Part shown: positions 29,142-39,200 of the stretch, piece after piece | Numbering within the stretch: the stretch's first letter is position 1 | Layout: every line of letters begins with the position of its first letter | Origin: JACCXG01 sp963834305 | GTDB lineage: Bacteria > Acidobacteriota > Vicinamibacteria > Vicinamibacterales > 2-12-FULL-66-21 | Assembly: GCA_963834305.1 (NCBI GenBank) | Contig: CAWIAX010000002.1 | Location: 2,612,025-2,676,024 of the forward strand | DNA: 64,000 nt | Reading direction: 5' to 3' | Made by a program: the position numbers and the translations under genes | The notes under the pieces: model-generated | Databases searched by the model: none | Told to the model about the DNA's origin: nothing | What the model saw: only the letters and a program-made list of their open reading frames with translations

Positions 29142-29511
29142 GCGATCATCATAAAGGAAAAGGCCGGAGGGAGAAGGGAAAACGTAGTCGTCCCGCGCGT
29201 GGGATCCAGGTGTCCGCGTGCGGGCACCGCAGGGGCGAACACAGATTTTTTTTCGGCACGGTGAGAGCGGTGGCTGGCGCCGGCGGGAGGGCCGGGTCGG
29301 CGGGACGAACCGACGCCGGGCGGTGACGGACAGCATCGTGGTCCGGACGAACGGCGGGCTGCCGCGCGCTCTACCAGGCGCGGCGCCCTCCCGCGGCGCC
29401 GTTCGGCCCGCTCGGTGCAGTGTTTTCGCGCAAGTTCAGAGAGACGAAATGCCGGTTTCCTCCGTCTAACGGGAACATACTCTGCGCGCGCAGGGCACTC
29501 GGGACCGATCC
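29142..29511. other. Intergenic region between speA and the sensor kinase, no gene seen
   Basis: This 370-bp divergent region holds no convincing ORF. It has an eight-T run at about 29245-29252 and scattered GC-rich inverted segments. It should contain the promoters of both genes, but I could not identify a confident -35/-10 pair. CATACT at about 29478 upstream of the kinase is only a candidate. Confidence 0.4.
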
Positions 29512-30786
29512 ATGAAACCGCCGGCGGACAGGCTCCTCGATCTCCAGGGCACGGGCACCGACTCGCCGGCGCCCGCACGCCCGACGTACGGCGTGCGCTG
29601 GCCGCCCATCCTGATCGTCGCGACCGGGCTCGGCCTGCTCTCGACGGTGCTCGCCTGGGAGGTCACGCGGCTCACCGGGAAGGCGTCTCCCCCGTTCAGC
29701 ACGCTCGTCGCGCTCAACTTCGCCTGGTGGTACGTCTGGGCGCTGATGGCCCCGGGCGTGATCTGGCTGGCGCAGCACTTCCGCTTCGAGCGGGACGGTC
29801 TGTTCCGCGCGCTGGCCACACACCTCCCGGCGGTCGTGGCCTGCTCGTTCGTTCACACGGCGGCGCTCGAAGGCGTGCACTGGTGGCTCGCCCGCGCCCA
29901 CGGCGAGAGCTACGCCTGGTGGTCGCACCTGCAGCGCTCGGCCGTGCTCTACCTCGACTGGGAGATGATGACCTACTGGGCCATCGTCGGCCTGAGCCAC
30001 GCCCTCCTCTATTACCGCGAGTCGCAGGCGCGCGCCCTGCGCACCGCCCAGCTCCAGACCGCGCTCGTCGAGGCGCGGCTCACGGCCCTGCAGCAGCAGC
30101 TGCATCCGCATTTCCTGTTCAACACGCTGCACTCGATCTCGGCGCTGATGCACAAGGACCTGGCGGCCGCCGACCGCATGCTGGTCCGGCTGAGCGACCT
30201 GTTGCGCCTCACGCTCGAGCACCTCGGGCAGCCGGAAGTGCCCCTCGCGGCGGAGCTGGGCGCGCTCTCCACCTACCTGGAGATCGAGCAGACCCGCTTT
30301 GCCGACCGGCTCGACGTCCGCTTCGACGTGCATCCCGACACGCTCGACACCCGGGTGCCCAGCCTGCTGCTCCAGCCGCTGGTGGAGAACGCCATCAAGC
30401 ACGGCATTGCCCGCAAGGCCGGGCCGGGACACATCGCGATCTCGGCCCGCCGCGACGGCGACATGCTCCGCCTCGAGGTGCGCGACGACGGGGTCGGGCT
30501 GACCGGGGATGCGCTGACGGCGCTGCAGAAGGGCATCGGCCTCTCGACCACCCGCGCGCGCCTGCAGCATCTCTTCGGCGCCGATTTCCGCTTCGAGTTC
30601 CACCGCCTCCCGCAGGGCCTCGCGGTCGTGGTCGCCCTGCCATGGCGGACGGTGGCGGCGGCCCCGGCCAGGCCGGCGGCCGGCGCCGCGCCGGCCTCGC
30701 CGTCACCCGAGCGCTATTCGCATCGACCGGTGTTCCGCAGCCAACACTCGTGGGCGGCCCCTGCCGGCTGCCTCTCGAACGCCTGA
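29512..30786 (+). CDS. LytS/YehU-type sensor histidine kinase
   Basis: Membrane sensor kinase of 424 residues. Hydrophobic segments lie at about 32-50, 65-88, 103-120 and 148-167. A helical linker leads to the His_kinase domain, with LQQQLHPHFLFNTLHSISAL containing the phosphorylated His near 200. The ATPase part has LLLQPLVENAIKHGIARK (N box) and LEVRDDGVGL (G1 box). The last 45 residues are an Ala/Pro-rich tail. It is followed ten bases later by a LytTR response regulator, its obvious partner. The signal is unknown. Confidence 0.93.
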   Translation: MKPPADRLLDLQGTGTDSPAPARPTYGVRWPPILIVATGLGLLSTVLAWEVTRLTGKASPPFSTLVALNFAWWYVWALMAPGVIWLAQHFRFERDGLFRALATHLPAVVACSFVHTAALEGVHWWLARAHGESYAWWSHLQRSAVLYLDWEMMTYWAIVGLSHALLYYRESQARALRTAQLQTALVEARLTALQQQLHPHFLFNTLHSISALMHKDLAAADRMLVRLSDLLRLTLEHLGQPEVPLAAELGALSTYLEIEQTRFADRLDVRFDVHPDTLDTRVPSLLLQPLVENAIKHGIARKAGPGHIAISARRDGDMLRLEVRDDGVGLTGDALTALQKGIGLSTTRARLQHLFGADFRFEFHRLPQGLAVVVALPWRTVAAAPARPAAGAAPASPSPERYSHRPVFRSQHSWAAPAGCLSNA

Positions 30787-30796
30787 GGAGACAGCC

Positions 30797-31561
30797 ATGA
30801 AGAAAATCAGGGTACTTCTCGCAGACGATGAACCGCTGGCCCGGGAGCGGCTGGCCAGCCTGCTGTCCGCCGAGCCCGACGTGGACCTGGTGGCGCAGGC
30901 CCGCGACGGCGAAGAGGCAGTGATGGGCGTGCACGACTACTCGCCCGACCTGGTGTTCCTCGACGTCCAGATGCCGCAGATGAGCGGCTTCGACGTGATC
31001 GAAGCCGTCGGCACGGAGAGGATGCCGCCGGTGGTCTTCGTCACCGCCTACGATCAGCATGCGCTCAAGGCGTTCCAGGTGCGGGCGCTCGACTACCTGC
31101 TCAAGCCGTTCGACCGGGAGCGCTTCAGCGAGGCGCTGCAGCGCGCCCGGCACCAGATCGCGCGCGACGAATCCGGCGACCTCGGGCGCCGTCTGCTCGC
31201 CCTGGTCAAGGACCTGCGGCGCGACCAGCCGAAGTCGGACCGCCTGGTCGTCAAGTCGGGTGGCCGCCTGTTCTTCCTGCGCGCCGACGAGATCGACTGG
31301 GTCGAGGCGGCGGGCAACTACGTGCGGCTGCACGTGGGGGCGGCCTCGCACCTGCTCAGGGAAACGATGACCGCGATCGAAGGGCGGCTCGACCCCGAGA
31401 AGTTCTTCCGCATCCACCGGTCGCGGATCGTCAACATGGAGCGGATCCAGGAGCTGCAGCCCTGGCTGAACGGCGAGTACGCGGTGCTGCTGCGGACGGG
31501 AACCCGGCTGACGCTCAGCCGGGGGTGCCGCGAAAGGCTCCAGGAGCGGCTGGCCCCCTGA
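30797..31561 (+). CDS. LytTR-family response regulator
   Basis: A 254-residue DNA-binding regulator. The receiver domain (1-120) has the acidic pair in LLADDEP, phosphoacceptor Asp56 in LVFLDVQMP, Thr in FVTAYD and Lys in LDYLLKPFDRE, so all phosphorylation residues are present. A linker leads to the LytTR domain at about 150-250 (RLFFLRADEIDWVEAAGNYV, FFRIHRSRIVNMERI). It should be phosphorylated by the kinase encoded just upstream. Target sites in the window were not identified. Confidence 0.95.
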   Translation: MKKIRVLLADDEPLARERLASLLSAEPDVDLVAQARDGEEAVMGVHDYSPDLVFLDVQMPQMSGFDVIEAVGTERMPPVVFVTAYDQHALKAFQVRALDYLLKPFDRERFSEALQRARHQIARDESGDLGRRLLALVKDLRRDQPKSDRLVVKSGGRLFFLRADEIDWVEAAGNYVRLHVGAASHLLRETMTAIEGRLDPEKFFRIHRSRIVNMERIQELQPWLNGEYAVLLRTGTRLTLSRGCRERLQERLAP

Positions 31562-31688
31562 CGCTTTCGTGATCAGTGTTCAGTTTGGTAACGGTGCGGC
31601 CGCCGGGCGGGCGGAGAGCTGCGTCGATTTCCGCCGGAAAATTCCGGCACCCGCCTTGCCTATAGCTGGGTTGGTTCCCAACACAGCG

Positions 31689-32108
31689 ATGCAACCGTTC
31701 ACCACCCTCCGCGTGTCCATCCCGGTTTCCGGGGAGTTGCCCGTGCCCGGGCGTGCCGTGTCGCTCCGCCGCGTGCTCTTCGTGAGCGCGGATCCCGGCC
31801 TGCGGGATGTCGTGGCGCGGGTCCTCGCGCCGGAGGGCTACGACGTGCGCGCGGTGCCGCACTCGGGCCACGCCCTGCTGCTGTCCCGCACCGCGGAGTT
31901 CGATGTCCTCATCGCCGAGCTGAGCGGCCCGGACATGTCGGGGCCGTCGCTCGCCGAGCAGCTGCGCCGGCACTGCCCGCGCCTGTCCACCATCTACCTG
32001 GGGAATCCCGGAACGCCCGAAGGCGTGGACCACGTCCTCGTCCGCCCCTTCACGCGCGACGATCTGCTCAAACGGCTTCGCCTCGCGGCTCAAGTAGTCG
32101 CGGCCTGA
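31689..32108 (+). CDS. Stand-alone degenerate (pseudo-)receiver domain protein
   Basis: A receiver-like fold of about 110 residues after a short N-terminal tail: RRVLFVSADPGLRDVVARVL, then FDVLIAELSGPDMSG, then DHVLVRPFTRDDLLKRL. Compared with a normal receiver, the acidic pair is reduced to one Asp (SAD), the phosphoacceptor Asp is Glu (AEL) and the conserved Lys is Arg (VRPF). It therefore probably cannot be phosphorylated in the usual way. I prefer the ATG at 31689. A GTG at 31569 would add 40 residues without family similarity. It follows the LytTR regulator on the same strand. Confidence 0.65.
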   Translation: MQPFTTLRVSIPVSGELPVPGRAVSLRRVLFVSADPGLRDVVARVLAPEGYDVRAVPHSGHALLLSRTAEFDVLIAELSGPDMSGPSLAEQLRRHCPRLSTIYLGNPGTPEGVDHVLVRPFTRDDLLKRLRLAAQVVAA

Positions 32109-32118
32109 TTCGCCGCCG

Positions 32119-32850
32119 CTACTGGCCGGGCATCCTGAACACCTTGTCGTCCACGCCGGTGTTGAACTCCACCTTGTCGATCGACATCTCGACGACCGGC
32201 TTGCCATTCATCAGCTGCCGGACGGTCTTCGGCACCATCACGCCCTCGACCTGCTGGTAGTCGGCCATCTCGGTCTCCAGCCGCTGCTTCTGGCCGGTGC
32301 CCATGTCCACTTCCTCGGCCTTCTTCAGCTCGATGCCGGTGGCGGCGTCGAGGTAGTAGTGCTGGACGGTGCCTCCCTTCATCGTGATCTTCAGGTGATG
32401 CACGTCCTTGTCGCCCAGCTTCTCCTGGCCGACGATCTCGATGGTGTTCCCCTTCTCCTTGTAGTTGACGAGGGGACCATCGAAGTCCGACGTGTTTCGC
32501 ATCATCTCGGAGACGGGCGCTGGCAGCTCCTGCGGCGCGTCGCTGCCCATCATCGGATTGATCATCCAGCCGGTGGTGCCGTCGAAGGCCTGCACCAGTT
32601 TGCGATCGGGTGGCAGAGTGATCTCCTGGCGCGTCAAGTTGGGACGCTTGGCGTAGACGATGAGCGGCATGTTGGTGCCCTGCATCGTGATGGTGCCCGT
32701 CATCTTGACCGAAGACACCGATTTCCATTTCTCGGCGCCCCCCTTGGCCTGCATGTTCTTCGCGACGAGCTCGTCCACCGACTGCGCGTGGGCCGCGGCG
32801 GCGGAGAGCAGCAGCAACCCGATGACAGTACAAGACACACGTCGGCGCAT
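32119..32850 (-). CDS. Periplasmic LolA-like (outer-membrane lipoprotein-sorting fold) protein
   Basis: A 243-residue exported protein with a signal peptide (VIGLLLLSAAAAHAQ). The mature part begins SVDELVAKNMQAKGGAEKWK and continues with a series of strands (SVKMTGTITMQG, PLIVYAKRPNLTRQEITL, QAFDGTTGWMINPM, HHLKITMKGG, ADYQQVEGVMVPKTVRQL). This is the pattern of the LolA/LolB-like family common in Acidobacteria. It probably binds a hydrophobic ligand or lipoprotein, but no partner genes are adjacent. GGAGG precedes the ATG. Confidence 0.8.
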   Translation of the reverse strand: MRRRVSCTVIGLLLLSAAAAHAQSVDELVAKNMQAKGGAEKWKSVSSVKMTGTITMQGTNMPLIVYAKRPNLTRQEITLPPDRKLVQAFDGTTGWMINPMMGSDAPQELPAPVSEMMRNTSDFDGPLVNYKEKGNTIEIVGQEKLGDKDVHHLKITMKGGTVQHYYLDAATGIELKKAEEVDMGTGQKQRLETEMADYQQVEGVMVPKTVRQLMNGKPVVEMSIDKVEFNTGVDDKVFRMPGQ

Positions 32851-33003
32851 AGAACCTCCAGCGGAAGCGGCCGGGCAGGCGGCATGGGCTTCCGAGAGTG
32901 CGATTGTACCTTTTACGGGAGTGCGAATCGGGGAACGAACGGCAGGGGAATGCGGGGGACCCCTGGCCCCCCGCGTGTCGAGCGCGAGCTGGTGCCTCCG
33001 ACT

Positions 33004-33255
33004 CTAGACGCGGCGTCGGGCCATCATCCGGTAGAGCGCGAGCAGGATGATAGCGCCCAGGATGGACATGATCCACCCCGCCCCCTGCCCTTCACCGTAG
33101 AAGCCCATGGCGCGGCCGATGAAGCCGCCCATCAGCGCTCCCGCGATGCCCAGCAGGATCGTGATGATGAAGCCGCCGGGATCGCGACCCGGCATCAGGA
33201 GCTTCGCAATCACACCGACCACCAGACCAAACAGAATCCACGAAAGAATACCCAT
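33004..33255 (-). CDS. GlsB/YeaQ/YmgE-family small membrane protein
   Basis: An 83-residue membrane protein with three hydrophobic segments and the family signature GLVVGVIAKLLMPGRDPGGF followed by TILLGIAGALMGGFIG. The last segment ends in a basic tail (MMARRRV). Members are called transglycosylase-associated or general-stress proteins, and the exact role is not established. The ATG at 33255 has GAGGAGGA upstream. The longer frame to 33303 lacks this. Confidence 0.9.
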   Translation of the reverse strand: MGILSWILFGLVVGVIAKLLMPGRDPGGFIITILLGIAGALMGGFIGRAMGFYGEGQGAGWIMSILGAIILLALYRMMARRRV

Positions 33256-33463
33256 GCTGTCCTCCTCAGACGTCGTGGGCCTCCACTGCAATCGCGGCAC
33301 CAACTTTCATGGACGAGGCGGCCTTGCCGTAAGTCATTCAGCACAAAGGACAAAGGCCGCTGCTTCGGCTCGCGGCGAGCCGCAACGGAGGCCGCCGGGG
33401 CCGCGGCGCGGCTGGCACGGGGTTCCGACATGTGGCGCTGCACTTCCGCGTCACGCTGATTCG

Positions 33464-33535
33464 CCCTCCGCCCTTCGCCCTTCGCCCTTCGCCCTTCGCC
33501 CTTCGCCCTTTGCCCTTTGCCCTTTGCCCTTTGTG
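33464..33535. repeat. CCCTTCG/CCCTTTG 7-bp repeat array
   Basis: About ten units: a run of CCCTTCG followed by a run of CCCTTTG. It leads through the linker GTAGCGGCGCC...GCCTCGGCGTAC into R1 copy C, in the same order as at 25021-25130. The 670 bp from 33256 to 33926 otherwise hold no gene that I can support. Confidence 0.85.
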
Positions 33536-33571
33536 TAGCGGCGCCTCCTGTCGCCCTGCCGCGCCTCGGCG

Positions 33572-33810
33572 TACGCGCGGAAAAATGCGCCTCCGGCGGG
33601 TGCACTCACGATGCCCGGTCCGGCTGGGGTGTTTCAGGAGCCGGCGCGCAATCAGTTGGGCACCCAGATGATCCGGGCGTCAGTGGCAAATGAGCGCCTG
33701 CGCGGCCGGAACGCCTGCAGCGCATTTTTCAGACCGCCGCTGTCGCGCTAGCCGCACTGCGTCGGCAGGCCGACATGGCTCGTCCGCCGCGCGCCGCCGG
33801 TGGCTCGCGC
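33572..33810. repeat. Dispersed repeat R1, copy C
   Basis: Third copy of R1, in the same orientation as copies A and B: GCGCGGAAAAATGCGCC at the left, CGCAATCAGTTGGGCACCCA in the middle and CCGACATGGCTCGTCCGCCG at the right. It lies about 8.5 kb from copy B and is again flanked by 7-bp arrays on both sides. Confidence 0.85.
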
Positions 33811-33882
33811 TTTTGCCCTTCGCCCTTCGCCCTTCGCCCTTTGCCCTTTGCCCTTTGCCCTTTGCCCTTTGCGCTGTGCGCT
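33811..33882. repeat. CCCTTCG/CCCTTTG 7-bp repeat array
   Basis: About nine units, with CCCTTCG first and CCCTTTG later, ending in degenerate CGCTGTG units. It lies just downstream of the pbpC stop. Confidence 0.85.
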
Positions 33883-33926
33883 GTGCGTTGGCGACGGATC
33901 GGCCGTCGCGACGCAGCTCCGGACGA

Positions 33927-36296
33927 TCAGCGCACGGTGATGGTGGACTCGACGGCGTTGCCGACGCTGTCGCGGACGGCAATCGTGTGGCGCCCGGCGC
34001 GCAGCGGCCATTCGACGGGCGTCTCCGAACTGGCCGCGATGAACGGCACGCCGTTGATGCTCCACTCGAGGCGCGTGGGCGCCGGCGCCACGACTTTCAA
34101 CTGGAGCGTCTGGAAGTCGCGGCGCAGCGTGGGATCGAGAAGATAGGTGGCGCCCGGCGGCGGATTGACCAGTTGCAGCGGCGCCGTGGCTAGCGTCCGT
34201 CCCGCCACGGGCAACGCGGACCGGCGCCTCGACGCGACGCCCGTCGTTGCCACGCGGCCAGCGAGCGGCTCCAGGCCGGCTGTCGTCTGCCCGTTCCGCT
34301 GCGCCCAGTCGCGAAACTCGGGAGGCCACGCGACGATCACCCCGGCTGGGCCGAGGTGGTGCCAGCCGCAGGACGGCAGATCGCGAGTCCGGACGAGCCA
34401 CTCGCGGCGGCGCGCCGGGCACGCGGACGAGGCCGCCTCGCCCGAGAGCGCACAGATGTCCCGCTCGGCCAGGCCGTCCGGCACGGCGAGCGGTTCGTCT
34501 CCCCCGCCCGTCCGCTCGTGCGCGGCCATCATCACCGCCTGGAAGATCGGCGCCGCGCCGGTGACGCCGCTCGAGTTGCGGAGCGGCCGCCGATCGAAAT
34601 TGCCGACCCAGACGCCGACGGTCACCCGGCGCGTGTAGCCGACCGTCCAGTTGTCGTGATACGCCTGCGACGTGCCGGTCTTGACGGCAACCCGGAACGG
34701 CAGCTCCAGGCTGCCGCCGCGGCCGAAGATATAGGCGCGGGCGTCGCCGTCCGACAGGATGTCGGAGATCCAGAACGCGGTCCGCGGCGACATCACCGTG
34801 CGGCGCTCGCGCGGGGCGGCGGGCGCGCGCAGGTAGGTCGGCTCCATCCCCACACCCCCGCGCGCGAAGGCGGCATACGCCGACACCAGCTCGTCGAGGC
34901 GGACTTCGGCGTTCCCGAGCGTCATGCCGAGGCCGTAGTAGGCGGCGCTCTTGTCGAACGTGGTGAACCCCGCCCGGCGGAGGAAGCGCAGCAGCGACGG
35001 CACGCCCAGATCGGACGCCAGCGACACCGCCGGCACGTTTTCGGATCCGGCAAGCGCGGCGCGCACCAGCAGCGGGCCGCGGTAGCGCCCGTCGTAGTTC
35101 CGCGGGCTGTAGACCACGCCCGGCTCGGCGGTCGGAAAGTGCATCGGCACGTCCGGCAGCACGCTGGCCGGCGTCACCCCCTGCTCGAAGGCGAGCGCGT
35201 AGGTGAACGGCTTCAGCGCGGAACCGGGCTGACGCGGCGACAGGGGCCCGTTGATCGCGCCGCCATGCGCGGCGTCGAAGTAGTCTCCCGATCCTTCCCA
35301 CGCCAGCCACTCGCCGCGCGCGTTGTCGAGCACGACGACGGCGACGTTGGCCGCGCCGTGCCGGACGAGCGACTGCCGCTGGGCGCGGATGATCCCGGCA
35401 ACCTCCTCCTGGAGCCGCCGATCGATCGTCGTCTCGATCCGCGCGGGACGGCTGGAGCCGGCAGCGGCAAGCACCATCTCGACGAAGTGGGGCGCCAGGA
35501 AGGGCCGGTCCGGGGAGACGAGGTCGAGCCGCTCCTCGCGCGCCGCGGAAGCCTCCCCTTCGGTCAACGCGCCGGCGGCAGCCATCCGGCGCAGCACCAC
35601 GCGCTGGCGCGACTGCGCGAGCGCCTGGCTGCGATACGGATTGAAAGCGGTTGGGCGCTGCGGCAGCCCGGCCAGGAACGCCGCCTGCGCCGCCGTGAGC
35701 ATCCGCGGCTCGACGCCGAAGTAGGCGCGGCTCGCCCGCTCGAGTCCGCTGATCTGGTTGCCGTAGGAGGCCAGGTTCAAATACGCCGCGAGAATCTCGC
35801 GCTTCGTCAGGCGATGCTCGAGACGGATGGCGATGACGGCCTCGTGCACCTTGGCCGCCCAGCCGCGCGACCGCCCCGGCGTGCGCCGGAGCAGCGCCAG
35901 CTTGGCCACCTGCTGGGTGATCGTGGAGCCCCCCTCGACAATGCGTCCCTCGGCGGCGTTGACCTTCAGCGCCCGCGCCACGGCAACCGGATCCACTCCG
36001 TAGTGCGACCAGAAGCGGCGATCCTCGGCGGCGGTCGTGGCCGCCGCCACCACATCCGGGACGGTCCCGGCGGTCATCCGCAGGCTGCGGGTGCCGTCGC
36101 CGGACAGCGCCTCATATAGAGGAGCGCCGGTCCGATCCACCACCACGGTTGATTCCGCCGCCGCGGGATCGAGCAGCCCGCCGGGGAGCGGCCCGCACCG
36201 CAGCCACACCAGGCCGGCCAGCACGCCCGCGCCGGCAAGGGCGGCCACGCCGCGCCGCGTCCTGAAGAAGGACCTCACCGCTCCCACGCTGATCAT
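33927..36296 (-). CDS. pbpC: Penicillin-binding protein 1C
   Basis: Bifunctional peptidoglycan synthase of 789 residues. A membrane anchor lies at about 18-33. The GT51 transglycosylase has the catalytic Glu in TTAAEDRRFWSHYGVD, plus GGSTITQQVAKL and KREILAAYLN. The transpeptidase has the Ser in PGSALKPFTYA (near 360), the SEN motif in AGSENVPA and KTGTSQAYHDNW. The C-terminal extension (residues about 690-789) is the PBP1C-specific beta domain. It follows the alpha-2-macroglobulin gene with a four-base ATGA overlap, the pairing known from many bacteria. Confidence 0.96.
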   Translation of the reverse strand: MISVGAVRSFFRTRRGVAALAGAGVLAGLVWLRCGPLPGGLLDPAAAESTVVVDRTGAPLYEALSGDGTRSLRMTAGTVPDVVAAATTAAEDRRFWSHYGVDPVAVARALKVNAAEGRIVEGGSTITQQVAKLALLRRTPGRSRGWAAKVHEAVIAIRLEHRLTKREILAAYLNLASYGNQISGLERASRAYFGVEPRMLTAAQAAFLAGLPQRPTAFNPYRSQALAQSRQRVVLRRMAAAGALTEGEASAAREERLDLVSPDRPFLAPHFVEMVLAAAGSSRPARIETTIDRRLQEEVAGIIRAQRQSLVRHGAANVAVVVLDNARGEWLAWEGSGDYFDAAHGGAINGPLSPRQPGSALKPFTYALAFEQGVTPASVLPDVPMHFPTAEPGVVYSPRNYDGRYRGPLLVRAALAGSENVPAVSLASDLGVPSLLRFLRRAGFTTFDKSAAYYGLGMTLGNAEVRLDELVSAYAAFARGGVGMEPTYLRAPAAPRERRTVMSPRTAFWISDILSDGDARAYIFGRGGSLELPFRVAVKTGTSQAYHDNWTVGYTRRVTVGVWVGNFDRRPLRNSSGVTGAAPIFQAVMMAAHERTGGGDEPLAVPDGLAERDICALSGEAASSACPARRREWLVRTRDLPSCGWHHLGPAGVIVAWPPEFRDWAQRNGQTTAGLEPLAGRVATTGVASRRRSALPVAGRTLATAPLQLVNPPPGATYLLDPTLRRDFQTLQLKVVAPAPTRLEWSINGVPFIAASSETPVEWPLRAGRHTIAVRDSVGNAVESTITVR

Positions 36297-39200
36297 CGCT
36301 GCACCGCGATCACCGCGGTCCCGGTACGGCCGAAGATCTCCGGCTCGTACATTTCCTCGGCGCGGGCGGGCGCCGTGCGGAACGTGCCGGCGGTCGTCGC
36401 GCGCGCCACGTAGGTGAACTCATGTTCGCCTTCCGCCAGCCGCGTCGCGAACAGCTGCACGCGATCGTCGTGGCGTTCGACGTGGTCGAAGCCGCCGCGC
36501 TGCCACACGGTCTCCCACGACGCCTCGCCGCCGCCGAGGTCCGCATCCTGGTCGGTCAGCGATCGCGCCGTGGTGGCGAGCCAGGACTCGAGCGGCTCGA
36601 ACCCGGCCGGCAGCGGGTCGGTGACGGCGACGAACCGCCGCTCCTTCGTGAGGTGCAGGGTCAGCGTGACGCGGACGAGATCGCCGGCCTTATAGGTGGT
36701 GGCCGCCCCCTTCGTAGCTCCCTCGACATACGGCGCGTACGTCCGTTCGATGCGGACGCCGTTGTCGAGGCCGTCCTGGAACAGCCGGTCGGCCGCGTAG
36801 CGCAGCCGCGCCGTGTAGAAGAGCGTGCCGGCGCCGTCGCGCGTGAAGGTGAGCGTCCGGCTCGACTCCGGCGTGCCGGCGGACAGGATCTGCGACATCG
36901 GCAGCTCGGACGAGAACGAGCCGGTGGAGCGTCCGGTGAACGTCTCGCGCGCGATCTCGCGGCCGTCGAGCGCCGCCACCGACGTGAAATCCGGGACCGT
37001 GCCCTCGTAGCGGCGATAATAGGCCACCAGCGCTTCCATCGCGTGCGCGTTCTCCTGCGTGTTCCCCCACCGCCCGTTCTTCCGCGCCGCCATCATCCAC
37101 CGGACGATCGGGCGCACCTGCTCGAGCGGCGCCCCGCCGCCAACCAGGGAGTTGAGCACGATCGCCGTGGACCGGACGTTCGAGTTCCAGAACCACAGCA
37201 GGTACGGATCGCTCAGCTCCTCGACGTGCGCGCTGCCCGCTTCGGGCAGGATCGCGTTCGCCATCCGGCGCCGCAGCTCGTCCACCCGCGCGCCGCTGGC
37301 TTCCCCTTTCGCGCGGAGCGCGTCGTGCAGGTAGGCGAGCGCGAACACCGGCATCCGATCGCGATAGCCGTAGAGGCGGGTCAGGTTCGAGTCCTGCCCG
37401 CGGCCTCCCTCGACGAGCACCTTCACCGCGAACGCCTGCCAGGCGGTGTACGCGGGCCACCAGCTCTCGTTGACCGGGGGAGGCGCCGCGAGCTGGTGCT
37501 CCAGGTAGGCGTAGGCCCGGCGCTGCATGCCGGCATCCACGGCGTATTTCAGGCTGGCGGCATTCCTGAAGACGTGCAGCAGGTAGCTGGTCAGGTACGG
37601 CGACGTGAAGCGGCAGTCGCCGGCCCAGTAGGCGAATCCGCCGTCCGGACACTGGAAGCGCTCGAGCTCCTTCAGCGACTGCTGCGCCGCCGGACGCATC
37701 TGCGCGGTGTCGATCCCCGGCAGGCTGAAGGCGTCGCCGAGATCGGCGGCAAGCACCAGCCCCAGGCTGCGGGAGCCGCGCTGCTCGGCGCACCCGTAGG
37801 GATACTCCACCAGGTAGCGGGCGCCCTCCCCCAGGCCCACCATCGCCGTGGACGCCATCTCGAGATGCAGCCCGCCAAGGCCCGGCACCACGCCCGCGGG
37901 AATGGTCAACGTCTCGGTCGCCCTGGCCGTCCCGCCCGCCAGCTCCCCGTAGGCCGCCACGGTTTCGGGGGACGCGAGCACCTCCACGGGAATGGTGTCT
38001 TCGAACGAGTCCGTCTCGTCGCCGACGCGCACGCTCATCTGCACGCGGGCACGGCCGACCGCCTTTGCCGCGGCGTCGAACCGCGCCTCGATCGAGCCGC
38101 CGGCCGCAATGGTCACCGTCTGCTCCGCCGTGCCGTTGAAGGCGAGCAGCGCCGGATCGAGGCTCCTGATCGTCACCCGGGCTTCGCCGGCAGCCGGCAG
38201 CTGGCTGGTCACCACCGCGCCGAACAGCGCCGTGTCGCCAACCGCGAGGAAGCGCGGGAACGCCGGCTTCATCGTCACCGGCTTGTTGACGCGCACCTCG
38301 GTGTCGCCGCCGCCGAAGCGCGACGCCCGGTCGGCCGCCACGGCCATGATGCGGTAGGTGGTCAGCGACTCGGGCAGCTTGACGTCGATCGTGGCGCGGC
38401 CGCTGGCGTCTGTTGTGGCCGATCCCACCCAGAACGCCAGCACGCGGAAGTCCCGCCGCACGCTGCCGCCATCCACACCGCCGCCGCCCCCCTCCCCTTC
38501 GCCCTTCGGCGTCAGCACCCGGCGGCTGACGATGCGCTGGCGGCTGTCGGTGGTCATGACCTGGAGCGCCTTGTGGACGTAGACGGAGCCGAGCACGTCC
38601 GGCGTCCGGTAGGCGGTCAGCGAGAGCACGCCGTAGTCCACCGCCCACAGCGTCACTTCGCTCGCCGCCGGTTGCCCCTGGTGATCGCTGACCTGGACGC
38701 GCACCTGCGCGTCGGTGGCCGGCCGGTACTCCGCGCGGTTGGCCGACACGGCCACGGTCAGCCGCTTGCTCGCATCCTCGACTTCCAGTTCCACGTAGCC
38801 GAGACGGAACGCCGGCTTGCCGGGGTCGCTCGCGTCGTCGACCGAGTAGGGGCCGCCGGTTGGCGCGCCGGTGTCGGCGGCCGGTGCGGGCGCGGCGCTC
38901 CGCCCCTTGACCAGCAGCACCGAGACGTAGACGTTCGGGATGTCTCCTTCGCCCACCGGAATGCTCACCGACTGCTGCGTCGAGGTGAGGGCAAACTGCC
39001 GGTGCGACCGGATCCCTTCCCGCTCCGTTGTCACCAGGGCGGTCGCCTGCTCCCACGGCGACTGGATCATGATGCGGGCGGTGTCCCCCGGCTTGTAGCG
39101 CGGCTTGTCGGCGACCAGCGTGATGCGGTTGTGATCGAAGCGCTCCCACGCGGTGTAGCCGCTGCCGATGGCGTAGAACGACGTGCGGGTCACGGCATGG

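Noticed and set aside
29244..29260. Eight-T run as an intrinsic terminator between speA and the kinase
   Set aside because: The two genes are divergent here, so no terminator is expected, and no strong stem precedes the T run.
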